48,232 nucleotides of DNA, taken from contig WTXG01000266.1 of NCBI GenBank assembly GCA_022496185.1, positions 1 to 48,232 of the forward strand, written 5' to 3'. The notes below the pieces were generated by a model. It had not been told where the DNA came from, searched no databases, and worked only from the letters and a program-made list of their open reading frames with translations. The DNA is from Multifurca ochricompacta. Taxonomy: Eukaryota; Basidiomycota; Agaricomycetes; Russulales; Russulaceae. Below, one piece after another: positions 1 through 9,196 of this stretch. The position numbers and the translations under genes were made by a program. Every line of letters begins with the position of its first letter. The first letter of the stretch is position 1.

Positions 1-268
1 GAAGTGGTCCCATGTCCCAAAGGAAGGGGGGTTGGCTTGGAGTGCAGTGTTGGTGCGGTCTCTGGCCCATTCTCCTGCTGGTGTGTCAAGTTTAAAGTGG
101 GTGAGGGCTGCAGAGACTCGTCTACTTTCATCAGTGAAGGCCCCTTCATTTAGGTAATAATAGTTGGCTAGCTGAGACCAGAGTGTTCTGCTTTTTAGAG
201 GCTTGGCCATCAAAAGATTCTGGGGGTGACCCCAAGATCTTTCCATTGGAGGCAGCAGCAGTACTCAT
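1..268 (-). pseudogene. gag: Gag, N-terminal fragment (family A, window-truncated)
   Basis: The frame starts at an ATG at 268 on the minus strand (MSTAAASNGKILGS...) and runs towards base 1. A small indel around 185-215 and a further difference near 110-130 break the frame, so this copy is probably not functional. The same segment in the right-hand copy (48145 down) reads into a typical retrotransposon Gag capsid domain with ANYYYLNEGAFTDES and TPAGEWARDRTN. Gag would form the virus-like particle shell and bind element RNA. Most of the protein lies outside the window. Confidence 0.8.
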
Positions 269-391
269 GGTATGTAGGGTGTTGTTGTCTTGGGGGGTGT
301 GAAGCTATAGCAGTGGCAGTGGAGGCATGGGATAATGATGGGGAGTAGGAGGGTTCTAAGAGTGATAGTGTGAAGGGATTGCTCTACAGCT

Positions 392-766
392 TCAAGGGAT
401 GGGATACTTCTTCTTTGTCAGAGGTGATAGAGGCAATAGGGAATTGGACACAGTGGTTATTAGATAAACCCAAGCTGTATGGGTGTCAGACCAATGGACT
501 TCCTTCCTGTTGTATGTTCTGTAGAATGTGTGAGAGCCAAGGTTGCTGATGAGGTTGATGTTAGGGAAATTACTGAGGTATTCTTTTGCAGGGAGGGTGC
601 AACTGTCTCAAAGGCGTTTCCAGTCAGTTCCAAGAGTCTGAGTATAGTAGTTGTCTCCCTTCCAGGTAGCAACAAAAGCACTGTTGTTGTAGTCAAAGAT
701 GGAGTGGGTAAAGCCAAAGGGGATCTGAGCTAGTTCTTCAGCAGTAAGAGGTCGTTCTGAGGTCAT
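392..766 (-). pseudogene. Pre-gag coding block 4 (unknown function, one TGA stop)
   Basis: On the minus strand an ATG at 766 opens a frame beginning MTSERPLTAEELAQIPFGF. It continues through Trp/Tyr-rich sequence (FVATWKGDNYYTQTLG, FYRTYNRKEVHWSDTHTAW) to a stop at 392. One in-frame TGA interrupts it about 50 codons in, in a context compatible with CGA to TGA. The amino acid composition is that of a globular protein, unlike the low-complexity alternatives in the other frames (for example the Thr/Leu-rich frame at 460-717). It ends 124 bp before the gag ATG. I do not recognise the family. It may be the C-terminal part of a longer pre-gag protein whose earlier part is the block beyond the hAT insertion. 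Confidence 0.45.
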
Positions 767-1328
767 TCAGAGCAGGTGTAGTGATTGTCAAGGGTTTTCA
801 TACCCGCGCGGGTAAGCACCCGGGTTTTGCCGGGTACGGGTATGGGTATATGGCTCCCAACCCGTGGAAACCCGTACCCGCGCGGCGGTTTTGGCGGGTA
901 TAGGTGCCAATCATGCATTGACAAGATCAGTAGAAATTCTAAGATAAAACACATCTGCAGCCACAAAAATTTAAGATCTCATCTGATGTATGCTATAGGG
1001 TATCTTTAAATATGTTCTAGTATTATTATATAAATATCAAAGCAGATTAACAGTGCGATGTAAATAAAAGTGTTATCAGTGATCCACTTCTTGAAAATCA
1101 TGATGCACCTGTTTTATCAACGCGCGACCAATTCTGCCGGTCTGGCACTATCTAAAATACTCTCTAGACTACTTTAGACTATAATATAATCTAATTATCA
1201 AATTAGTTTACTGAAAAAAGGCCCGCATGTATCTACAAGCTGCATGGGGCAGCGACTACATTGCATCACATGGTGGTCTGACCTCCTTCCTATTAAGGAA
1301 GGTTGACTTAAATGCACAAGGACAGTTG

Positions 1329-2006
1329 CGCTTGTATGAAATGAAACCAGAATAATAAAATAATAATGTAAATAAAGGATCCTTTTAATCTTCTGAACAT
1401 AAACCAACAATATCTGAGGGATCTTGAGTAGCCATAAATGAACACGTTGTGTCCAAGTGTGTATCTCCTTGACCGGGATGTCCCGGGCCGGATGTCCGAA
1501 ATGCGCGATGCAAGTAAAGAACTTGCACGCGTTTCATTTATGGGTAACCCAGGTATCAAAACAATTACCCAGGGGTTACCCCTGCAAATTGCTATGTGTT
1601 CATCAATTATTTTGCATTCTGTGTGGTTATCTGACAGGCTATTCATCAATGTTCTATAACATCCTATCTAATCATCTCTGTATACTGTATTTTAGTTGTG
1701 CTTGTATAAAATTGAAAGCAGAATAATAAAATAAAAATGGAATAATGAATTATCTTAATCTTCTGAACATAGAATAAGAGTCATTGAGGGATCTTAAGCA
1801 GCCACAAATAAATGCGTTGTGTATCTTCTTGGTCCGGGAAGTCCCGGGCCAGGTATCCGAAATGTGTGATGCAAGTAAAGAACTTGCACGCGTTTTCACG
1901 GGTGACCTGCGGGTAACCCGTGGGTTACCCGTACCCGTCACTACGGGTACGGGTACGGGTACGGGTACCAATGAGGATACCCCAGGGTTACCCCTGCCAA
2001 TCACTA
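1329..2006. repeat. Diverged tandem duplication, unit about 370 bp, in the hAT element
   Basis: Unit 1 starts at about 1329 (GCTTGTATGAAATGAAACCA) and unit 2 at about 1699 (GCTTGTATAAAATTGAAAGC). Landmarks stay about 370 bp apart: TCTTCTGAACATA, the CCCGGGCC block (1483 and 1844) and GCAAGTAAAGAACTTGC, which is a small inverted repeat. Unit 1 ends near 1590 with a degenerate copy of the right terminal repeat, so the 3' end of the element was duplicated in tandem. Unit 2 additionally has the GGGTAC expansion. Confidence 0.8.
1944..1968. repeat. Short GGGTAC hexamer array
   Basis: About four head-to-tail copies of the hexamer GGGTAC in the subterminal part of the hAT element, preceded by inverted GTACCC words at 1925-1936. 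It is absent from the first 370-bp unit. Confidence 0.9.
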
Positions 2007-2627
2007 AGCAGGTGTTAAGGCAGTATGTAGTCCACCCTTGGGTGTTCCAGGTGTAGAAGACTTGATAGGCTGGGCAAAGGACAGCACAGTCTAGATGATA
2101 GTTGCGGATATTTCTGTGGATCCAGTAATACTCTTCAACTATTCCTGGGGCAGAGATAATAATGTGAAGTTGCCAAAGGAGGTTTTCAAAGTACAAGGGG
2201 TCTGTGGTGATGCAATTGGCTTTGCTCAAAGGATGGTAGATGTCAAGATGATTGGCTCTTTGAGTTGCAAGCTGGGCAGAGCAGTGGAGGTGGAATTCTT
2301 GTAGTTCACTAGGGTTTTGAGTGGGCAATGTCCCAGAGATGTAGATATCTGTAACAGGATAGATGTGGTTGACCAAGTGAACAATGGAAGGGGATCGAGA
2401 CTGGGATTGATCAGATTCTACTACTGGAAGGTTCAAGAAGGGTGTTGATGTCGAGGCAAGCTGAGTGGATGTTGGTGGGATGGGGGAGTAGTTTAGATGG
2501 GCAAGGAAGGGCTCTGGGATGGGAGGGAGGGGTCGTTCTGGTGGGGGTGCAGTGGGACTGGAATGGGTTTGTGCCCTTTGTCTTCTGGCAGTATGGTGGG
2601 GGCAGGTGTGGCAGGTGTGTCGTTGTT
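2007..2627 (-). pseudogene. Pre-gag coding block 3 (unknown function)
   Basis: On the minus strand a frame is open from about 2627 down to the hAT junction. It starts Pro/Thr/Ser-rich (EPFLAHLNYSPIPPTST) and becomes globular (DIYISGTLPTQNPSELQEF, then LLWQLHIIISAPGIVEEYYW). No ATG opens it, so it is either an internal exon or follows a frameshift. The hAT element interrupts it at 2006; beyond it the next block is one frame off. Function is unknown. The window's other family-A copy does not include its 5' region, so I could not check whether this block is native to the family. Confidence 0.4.
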
Positions 2628-2760
2628 GCTATGTCTTCTAGGGTTTTGTCTTCTGTCTTGGGGGGAGTTGGACTGACTTCTTCTGTCTTGGGATGCCAGG
2701 TTGATAGCCCAATCAGTAATGCTGGCCACAATGCAAAGGAATCTTTATTTCTTTCCCTAC

Positions 2761-3736
2761 TTAGATTGAGTAATGAGAAGGTAAGTATGTATCAAAGGCT
2801 GAAGGCCTCCACAAAACTATGCCTGGGGGGGGGGTCTCTGGACAAAAGTTACAGGTGCAAAGATCAATATCACAAAGACAATGATGACTAGGTACAGGGG
2901 AGTCTCCTTCTGGGGTCTCTTCTGGGGAGGTTTCAAGGTCTGACCAGGTGGTGGTGCTGCCAATTAATGCTGCCTGTACCTGTGTAAGATGTTCTTCTTC
3001 TTGGGTGATTGCTGCCAAGGACAAAGTGGGGAATGTGAGCTCGTCTGGTTCTGGGGATGGTTCAGCAATGGTTGGGAGGTAGGGAGGGTCAATGTAGACA
3101 GGAGGGTTGACTAGGAAGGGGCAGTGATTGCGAGAGATGGTTTCCCAGTAGTCAGCAGTCCAAAGGTATTCTATCTGAGTTCCTTCTGTATTTACAAGGT
3201 GCCAGCCAGAGGGAGAAGGGGCAGAGAGGACACAGATCTCATCAAAGGTAAGGTTGATGTTTACAGAAGAGAGGTGGAAGCTAGCAAGATAATAGAGGTG
3301 TTCTCCTCTGAGCAGGGATGCTTCTAATTCTGGGATGCAGGAGGGAATGTGTCTGACCCAAAGATCTTTGTCATTGTTACAAACCAGGAGGGTGTCAAGA
3401 GGTTCTCCTGTGGAGTTGGTGAGTTGGGCAAGGTGCCAGTAAAGGAGTTGTAGTTGAGCCTCTCGAGGAATGCTCTGACAGGGGCCAGCAAGGAAGCGGT
3501 TGAGCTGAGTTTGAGTGAAGACCTGTCCGAAGGGGAGGAGGATCCTGAGTGGTTGGTAGATGGTGTCAATGTCACACCACCCTTCTATATGAGCATCTGC
3601 TGTGATAGAGTCAATGAGGTAGAGGGGAAATAAGATGGCAAGTTGACTCTGCCTGTGGAGTTGGAAAAGATGATGGAATTGCCTCTGGGTGTGTTGGAGA
3701 CCTCTTCTCTGTCTGTGGGGAAGGACACTAGGTTAC
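2761..3736 (-). CDS. Pre-gag coding block 2: uninterrupted frame of about 325 codons, unknown function
   Basis: On the minus strand one frame stays open from a TAA near 3736 to a TAA at 2761-2763. This is much longer than the ATG-initiated piece at its end (3024-2761). It contains globular sequence such as AILFPLYLIDSITADAHIEG, the run CDIDTIYQPLRILLPFGQVF, LLYWHLAQLTNSTGEPLDTL, WHLVNTEGTQIEYLWTADYW and a Cys-rich end, CLCDIDLCTCNFCPE. No in-frame ATG starts the long version; CCTTCCCCACAG just upstream resembles a 3' splice site, so an internal exon is possible. A run of ten C's lies near the end. I do not recognise a family. Codon-like composition over 970 bp with no stop argues for real coding origin. 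Confidence 0.5.
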
Positions 3737-4070
3737 AGAAACAAGGAACTTTTATTTGACAAAGACTCTTTTCTAGGTAGACTACAACATACTGTCTTAT
3801 CAGTTAGTACTGAAGTCTAAGTCTTCAAAGCAAGGCCAAGCAACTTCTGGTTGGATGGGGAGGAGGGGGACTGGGTTGGGGGGAAGACAAACGTAAGGGG
3901 AGAAAGATAGGAGTGCAGGGTGGGTGTAACAGGTGAAGCTCCATGTACACTTAGAAACAAAAAGGGCAAAGGGAAGTGACCTAAGTTGTTGGGCATACTG
4001 CGGAGGCAAATGTCACACGTTAAGTAATGATGGGGACCTGTGTCGACCACTGTGGTTTATGCAACCATGA
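3737..4070 (-). other. Short frames with a CxxC motif between LTR-like segment and block 2
   Basis: On the minus strand this 334-bp stretch has two overlapping short frames. One starts MVDTGPHHYLTCDICLRSMP and carries a CxxC pair; the other (4009-3800) is Cys/Pro-rich and ends in FEDLDFSTN. Neither is long enough to call. It may be an N-terminal exon for block 2 or noncoding leader. Confidence 0.25.
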
Positions 4071-4808
4071 TGACAGTGTCTGAAACCCGAAGAAACTGCA
4101 GCCCCACGAGGACAAGATCCAAAGGATCAAGTCACACAGGGAGGCAGTATGTTATTAGCACTATGTATTGAACTGTGTAGACAGTTACTCACCTGCAGCC
4201 CCAAGAGGACAAGATGGGGGCTACAGGCTGTTACAGGGGGTCTTATATACATTTCTCAGTGTAGCAAGGTAAGCAGTAAGTATAAGCAAGAATCAGCAAA
4301 TCAGTCAGCTGTATTGCTGACTGAGCCTTATCTCTGTGATTTGTAAGCTGCTTTACTCTGCTGACTGATCATACTCTCACACTATGACATCACTATGATG
4401 TCACTGTGGAGTAGATAACTGATATGTAGTCTAGCCCTTTGGTCTGGAACACGTCTGTCTTGCTAAAATTGGCCATGGCCCAACCTGGGCCCTTATCTAG
4501 AGCTCCACTTACCTAGAACCTTCTAGGCTGGACTCCTCTTATCTTGATAGCAGCTCCACTTGGTCTAGAATTGTCTAGACTGCGGGGCCTCTGCTTATTG
4601 TGGTAAACACAATAAAAAGTCAACTTGTTATTGTTAAGTGGCTCTTGTGCTGACTAAGCAGCATGTGACTATTACATGTGACTTGGTCACATGATCCATG
4701 TCATGGTTACATTCCCATGATCATGTGTTGAGACTGCTGGGTAATCTTCCCACGGTCATGTGATCCAAAAAGGGAAAAGAAAAGGAAAAATAAAATGGAG
4801 CCATGACA
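4071..4808 (-). repeat. LTR-like segment with TATA box (family unassigned)
   Basis: Read on the minus strand the segment starts TGTCATGGCTCC, has a TATATAAGACC promoter-like motif (plus 4240-4250) and ends near GACACTGTCA. A CTTGTCCTC(T/G)TGGGGCTGCAG motif occurs twice in its 3' part (plus about 4096-4116 and 4193-4213). The layout suggests U3-R-U5 of an LTR. I found no 5-bp duplication across it, so it is either a 5' LTR whose partner has been lost or a decayed solo LTR. The ends are approximate. Confidence 0.4.
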
Positions 4809-5765
4809 GTGGGCTCTAGTTGTATCTTTTACTGCAAAGTATCTATCAGTCACCCGAACCAGAGATCTTTCTGTAGAGAAGCTCAGGCAACCAAAAAGGA
4901 GGATGGCCCATCTGTCTAGAAGGTCAAAAACTTGAAGGAGTACTCTAGCTCTGTTGAATAGGTCTTGCTGGTCTGGGGAGAGGGAGCGGGCTAAGTGAGA
5001 GATAGAAGCGTTCCAAGAATACACCAGAAGGCCTTGGGGGAAGTTGATAGGGTCTGGTTCATGATGCCCAAGCCTGGCACAGAGATTTACTGACTGGGAA
5101 GGAAGATGTTGATAGTTTGGATGAAGTACTCTGTCAATGCGAGGGCAAATAGGAATGCAATGGAAGTGAGGGAAGCAGTAAGGAGTGGTAGTACCAGGAA
5201 GGAAGCTAGAGCAATGACTGAGCAGATCTGTGTACTTGGGAAACTGTTCCAGAAGGCTTGCTCCCCTGGTGAACTGAACTGGCAACCAAGACTCTTGAGT
5301 CCTGTCAAATGAATGGTAGATATGGAACTGGTGAGGATTGGTTGGATGGTTGAGGCAAAGAGGATGATGAACATGAAGAGGCTGAAGTGTTGGAGGATGG
5401 TGGGGGCCAGGCTGGTGCTGGGGGGGGGAGAGAGCATTCTCAGGGGTGGAGGGGGCAGGGGCAGCAAGTGGGAGACAAATGTAACAAGGAGGGGGGGTGC
5501 CAAAGGTGTTGGAAGCGTTCTGGGGTGCAGGGGCAACCACTGGAGGGTATTGGAGTGATGGGGAGGGGACAGGGAAGGGATGGAGCTCTGGAAGCTCAAG
5601 GGGGGGCAAGACCGAAGAGGGGGGAGCTGGGGATGCTGTGGAGGCTGCCTCTACCAAGGCAGTGAAATTGATAGCCTGCTGGGGGACAGGGAAGTCGTAG
5701 AGGGGGGAGGCTGCTTGGTCTGGGGTGTAGGACTCTGGGGAACTGTTCTGGGACACTAGGGGCAC
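4809..5765 (-). CDS. Pre-gag coding block 1: Pro-rich N-terminus plus globular region, unknown function
   Basis: The minus-strand frame begins 39 nt inside the 5' LTR of A-left and runs about 319 codons to the LTR-like segment, where it reads through into that segment until 4707. The first 130 residues are Pro/Ser/His-rich; the later part is globular, with CARLGHHEPDPINFPQGLLV and ISHLARSLSPDQQDLFNRAR. The first codon of the open frame is GTG; no in-frame ATG exists before the end, so the start is unknown (splicing or non-AUG initiation would be needed). The overlapping minus frame 5087-5599 is hydrophobic and probably a shadow. The position directly after the LTR and before gag is like ORF1 of plant Ogre elements; no sequence similarity is claimed. 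Confidence 0.45.
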
Positions 5766-5791
5766 TTGTCAGTCACTATCTGCTGCAAAGG

Positions 5792-5801
5792 AGACTGTCC
5801 A
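5792..5801 (-). promoter_or_regulatory. Primer-binding site, self-priming type (family A)
   Basis: Two bases inside the 5' LTR the minus strand reads TGGACAGTCT. This is the exact complement of AGACTGTCCA in the LTR (plus 5994-6003), located about 35 nt downstream of the TATA box where the transcript should start. That is the arrangement of Tf1/sushi-group elements, in which the 5' end of the mRNA folds back to prime minus-strand synthesis. A tRNA primer starting with TGG cannot be excluded. Confidence 0.65.
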
Positions 5802-5803
5802 AA

Positions 5804-6372
5804 TGTTACAACTCACTGTTGACTGCCTGGACAGTGGGTTGTATGCAAGAGGGATGATTTTGGAAGTGGGGGAAAAGAGTGAGAGTGAGGGGGAAAGTGC
5901 AGGGAGACAAAGCAAACAGCTCAGAGGCAAGGGATGAGAAGCCTTCCACAATGTGGGGCTAATCTCCTAGGTAACCAGGTACCAGATCACAAGTGGACAG
6001 TCTGGAGCTGTCCATTCTATTCCCAAAGGGTTTATATACATAACTACAACTGGGACTTTGGTCTGTGCACTACTTTAGGGGAGGTTAACTTTGCTTTAAC
6101 TCCCCATTGATCCACCAATGAGAATAGCCCCACTCTTTGGGGTTAGGAATCTGCAGTCCGCAGTTTGTAGGCTACTGTTTGGGCAGTGTGGGGTTCTGTT
6201 AGTACTCTTCCCACAGGTCTCCAATTTGGCAGGAGTCCGGCCCTGGTCTGGACCAGCCCCTTTCTGGTCTTAATCTAGGGTTATCTTCATTTCTGAGGGT
6301 TCTGCAGGGTCTCTGGGAGTGTCCAGAGATTTCTAGGGGGTCAGGAGGTCTCTAGGGTGTCAGTTCATGACA
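5804..6372 (-). repeat. 5' LTR of A-left (569 bp)
   Basis: On the minus strand the LTR runs TGTCATGAAC...TTGTAACA. It matches the interrupted LTR of A-right (33142-33379, 35004-35322, 41865-41881) along its length. The right junction is with family-B pol (GGAGTCATCC from 6373), giving the insertion site. It carries the family promoter. Confidence 0.92.
5994..6038 (-). promoter_or_regulatory. Family-A LTR promoter: TATA box and self-primer
   Basis: Minus-strand TATATAA lies at plus 6032-6038; the self-primer AGACTGTCCA starts 35 nt downstream (plus 6003 to 5994), consistent with the transcription start. The same pair is present in the A-right LTR. Confidence 0.65.
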
Positions 6373-6451
6373 GGAGTCATCCTAGAAGGAGGCCATGTAC
6401 AAATGGATCCAGTAAAAGTACAAGGAATTCGGGAGTGGCCCATACCCACAT

Positions 6452-7028
6452 AGTTACGACCCTCACCCAGTGTCCCTCTTTTCTTCACAATTCCCAATAT
6501 GAACCCTGCCCTCCTGCCTAAGTTACACTTCCTGATCACATCCCCTTCCTGGGACCCATCACATGCCTTGCTCCCTTCCCTGTGACTGCCTTTGCCTTTG
6601 TTGACTGCACTTTGTCTATGATTGTTTCCTTATCTTCTTATCTATACAACCAGACACTTACTTAATTCCCTATCAGAAGCCAGGCTTTACACCCTCCACT
6701 TTCATATATTTGGGCCCACTTGACTCCGTTTCCTTATCTCATAGACGCCCATTCAATTATGTATATAAGTCTGCTGTAACTACACTGTAGACCTCAGACT
6801 CGACTTATTGAATACATTGGTGCTTGTCTTCTGGACTTCCCTTTGAACCCTTTGACTTGTCTGTCTCAGTGCTTCTGGCACTTTCCCACTTAACATCATC
6901 TTAGGGAACAGCCCCTCTGACTTTGACTTGCCCCACTTAACTCCAAGAAGTCTTATTGGCTTCTTATCTGAATACACATATGACACTGTCACACAAGTTG
7001 TGTGGAACGTCCTGCACCAGATGTAACA
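6452..7028 (+). repeat. Solo LTR of family B inside B0 pol
   Basis: A 577-bp family-B LTR with first base changed (AGTTACGACC instead of TGTTACGACC), ending GATGTAACA. It is flanked by the 5-bp duplication CACAT (6447-6451 and 7029-7033). Removing it rejoins the B0 pol between the RT thumb region and RNase H. TATA box at about 6760. Confidence 0.9.
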
Positions 7029-7033
7029 CACAT

Positions 7034-9123
7034 GCATCAAAGACATATGATCCTTCATAGGATTTTGCAACTTCTATCGATGTTTCATACAAGGGTTTTC
7101 AGGAATCGCTCAACCACTCAATGGGCTATTGAAAAAGGATGTACCCTGGCACTGGGGGAATGAACAACAATGAGCATTCAAACAAATCAGAGATATTGTT
7201 GGCTCAGAACCCATCCTCCTACAACCAGATTTGGGAAGACCATTTGAGCTTGAAGTCAATGCATCCCATTTTGCCAATGGGGTGGTATTAAATCAGAGGG
7301 ATGTGATGGGACTGCTTCATCTGGTCGCCTTCTACTCCAAAACCTTCTCTCCAGCAGAATGCAACTATGACATTTGGGATAGGGAATTGCTCACTATTGT
7401 AAAGGTGCTACGTCACTGGTGACCTTACCTAGCCAGAACCCCTCACAAGACCATCATTCATACTGATCATTCCAATCTACTATATCGGAAGGAACCCCAT
7501 AAGATCAGTCAATGGGTTGCCCGTGAAGTCTTGGAGCTGGAGGAGTACAATTTCACACTGAAACACATTGCGGGCAGCTGCAATGCATGGGCAGATGCCC
7601 TGTCACATAGACCAGATATGCAGGAAGGAGAAGACAACAATGAAAATGTCACTGTACTCCCTGAAGAAGTGTTTGCATGCACAGCAGCTGTCAGCCTCCA
7701 TGATATGGATTTATGGGCCCAAGTGTCACAGAATATGAACCAACAACTCTGTCAGTCCTGGGCTGAAGCACACAATCTCAAGAAGATTGAGGGCCTTTGG
7801 TGGAAGGATGGGGATCATCTTGTTGTCACCACTGGTGACAACATTAAGAGGGGGGTGATCCATTTTCACCACAACCTTCCCTCTGCTGGCCACCCAGGCA
7901 TTGCCAACACTTATGCCCTTGCCAAATGCAACTACTGGTGGCTGAACATGAAAAAAGATGTAGAGGACTATGTGAAAGGATGTGCAAATTGCCAGGCCAA
8001 CAAAGTAAACACACACCTGCCCCTACCAGCAATCTCCCTGATCACTCCCACCACCTCCTTACTGTTCCAGACTGTCGCCCTGGACTTCATTGTCAAATTA
8101 CCCAACTCCAGAGGCTTCAACTCCATCTTAACCATCACTGACCATGACTACTCCAAAGCAGTGTTGTTCATACCATGTAAAGAATCCATCATGGCAGAAG
8201 GAGTGGCCAAGCTATACCTCAATCATGTCTACAGGCATTACAGCCTCCCAGAAAAGATCATCTCAGACCGAGATCCACATTTCACATCAACATTTGCCAG
8301 AGCATTATGCAAAGTCTTGGATGTAAAGCAGAACATTTCCACAGCTTATCACCCACAGACAGATGGACAATCAGAGTGGACAAATCAGTGGCTAGAAAAA
8401 TACCTCCGATTCTGGTGTAACAGATGACAGGACAACTGGGCCAACTGGCTAGCGATGGCAGAGTTTGCACACAACTCCTAGCCTAACGGTATGACAAAGA
8501 CCCCCCCATTCTCCCTTATCATGGGCTGGGTGCCACATACCACTTGGGCCAATAAACCAATGAATGTTCCCTCCGCCTCACAACATATCAGCCAATGGGA
8601 GGAAGTCAGGAAATCAGCCAATGAGAACCTTCTAAAAGTGCAGCAGACCTTATTGGCAAAACCATCATGTTTCACACCTTATTGCACCAATGACATGGTC
8701 TGGCTAGAAGGAAAGAATATTCACACATCCCATCCCATGGCAAAGTTAGCGCCCTGACATCATGGACCCTTCAGAATCACACAGAAGCTGTCAGATGTCA
8801 TGTATGAACTCGAGCTTCCCTCCACATGGAGAATCCATCCAGTCTTCCATGCCAGGCTCCTGACACCCTACAAAGAAATGCCCATACACAGAAAAAATTT
8901 CCCAAGACCTCCTCCCAAATTAGTCAATGGGGAAGCAGAGTGGGAAGTGGAACAGATTCTAGACTCCATACATAAAGGCCAAGGGTGCAAGCTGCATTAC
9001 CTAGTCAAGTGGAAAGGGTTCCCAGACTCTGACAATTCATGGGAGCCAGTCAGGAATATCTTTGCCCTGGTCCTTATCTCAGAGTTTCATACTCACCATC
9101 CAGAAGCACCCAAAGACAGTTAA
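7034..9123 (+). pseudogene. pol: Pol 3' part of B0 (RNase H, integrase, chromodomain), decayed
   Basis: RNase H motifs (RPFELEVNASHFANG, LTIVKVLRHW) are followed by the integrase zinc region (HFHHNLPSAGHPGIANTY, CANCQANK) and the catalytic-core residues: Asp in VALDFIVKLP, Asp in ISDRDPHFTS, Glu in DGQSEWTNQW. A chromodomain follows at about 8935-9100 ([19 protein letters not shown]). In-frame stops occur at 7420, 8425, 8479 and 8756 and there are others before 7200; most are TGA or TAG where B1 has CGA, CGG or TGG. The longest intact piece is 7531-8427. Function would be second-strand processing and chromatin-targeted integration; this copy cannot make it. Confidence 0.92.
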
Positions 9124-9196
9124 AAGGAAGACCCCCTGACTGAAGTTTCCCCAGAACACACTCTCCCAGCACAGTCCTAATTACCTAAGCTTTACC

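Larger units (their letters stand above)
779..2006. mobile_element. Non-autonomous hAT element (1228 bp) with 8-bp target duplication
   Basis: An 8-bp direct repeat AGCAGGTG flanks the segment exactly (771-778 and 2007-2014). The ends are imperfect inverted repeats: the left reads TAGTGATTGTCAAGGGT and the right, on the opposite strand, reads TAGTGATTGGCAGGGGT. This fits the hAT rule of an 8-bp duplication and a terminus of the T-A-G-N-G type. Subterminal regions are packed with GGGTAC/GTACCC and CCCGTACCCG words (785-905 and 1905-1970), plausible transposase-binding repeats. No transposase frame is present; the Pro/Val and Gly/Thr repeats translated here are artefacts of the hexamer. It sits inside the pre-gag coding region of A-left. 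Confidence 0.85.
1..6372 (-). mobile_element. A-left: 5' portion of a family-A Ty3/gypsy chromovirus
   Basis: Minus-strand LTR element whose 5' LTR is at 5804-6372 and whose gag start is at 268-1; the rest of gag and pol lie left of the window. The gag segment matches the far right end of the window (47887-48145), which belongs to a second copy of the family whose 3' LTR is the same LTR. The right flank (6373 on) is family-B pol, so the element landed in the RT of B0. The left target duplication is outside the window. The distance from LTR to gag is about 5.5 kb, which is very long for Ty3/gypsy. It contains four decayed coding blocks, a hAT insertion and an LTR-like segment. Family membership is firm; whether all of the pre-gag region is native to the family is inference. 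Confidence 0.85.

Noticed and set aside
460..717. 85-codon Thr/Leu-rich minus frame and its plus-strand counterpart
   Set aside because: Low-complexity shadow; the neighbouring frame starting at 766 has far better protein composition.
1784..2056. Frames with Pro-Val or Gly-Thr repeats across the GGGTAC array
   Set aside because: They are translations of a hexamer repeat in the hAT subterminal region, present on both strands.
4071..4808. Solo LTR call with defined target duplication
   Set aside because: Flanks CATGA/GTGGG do not match; kept only as LTR-like.
5087..5599. Hydrophobic 170-codon minus frame as a membrane (Env-like) protein
   Set aside because: Overlaps the better frame 4809-5765; the hydrophobicity comes from reading a Pro/His-rich coding strand one frame off.
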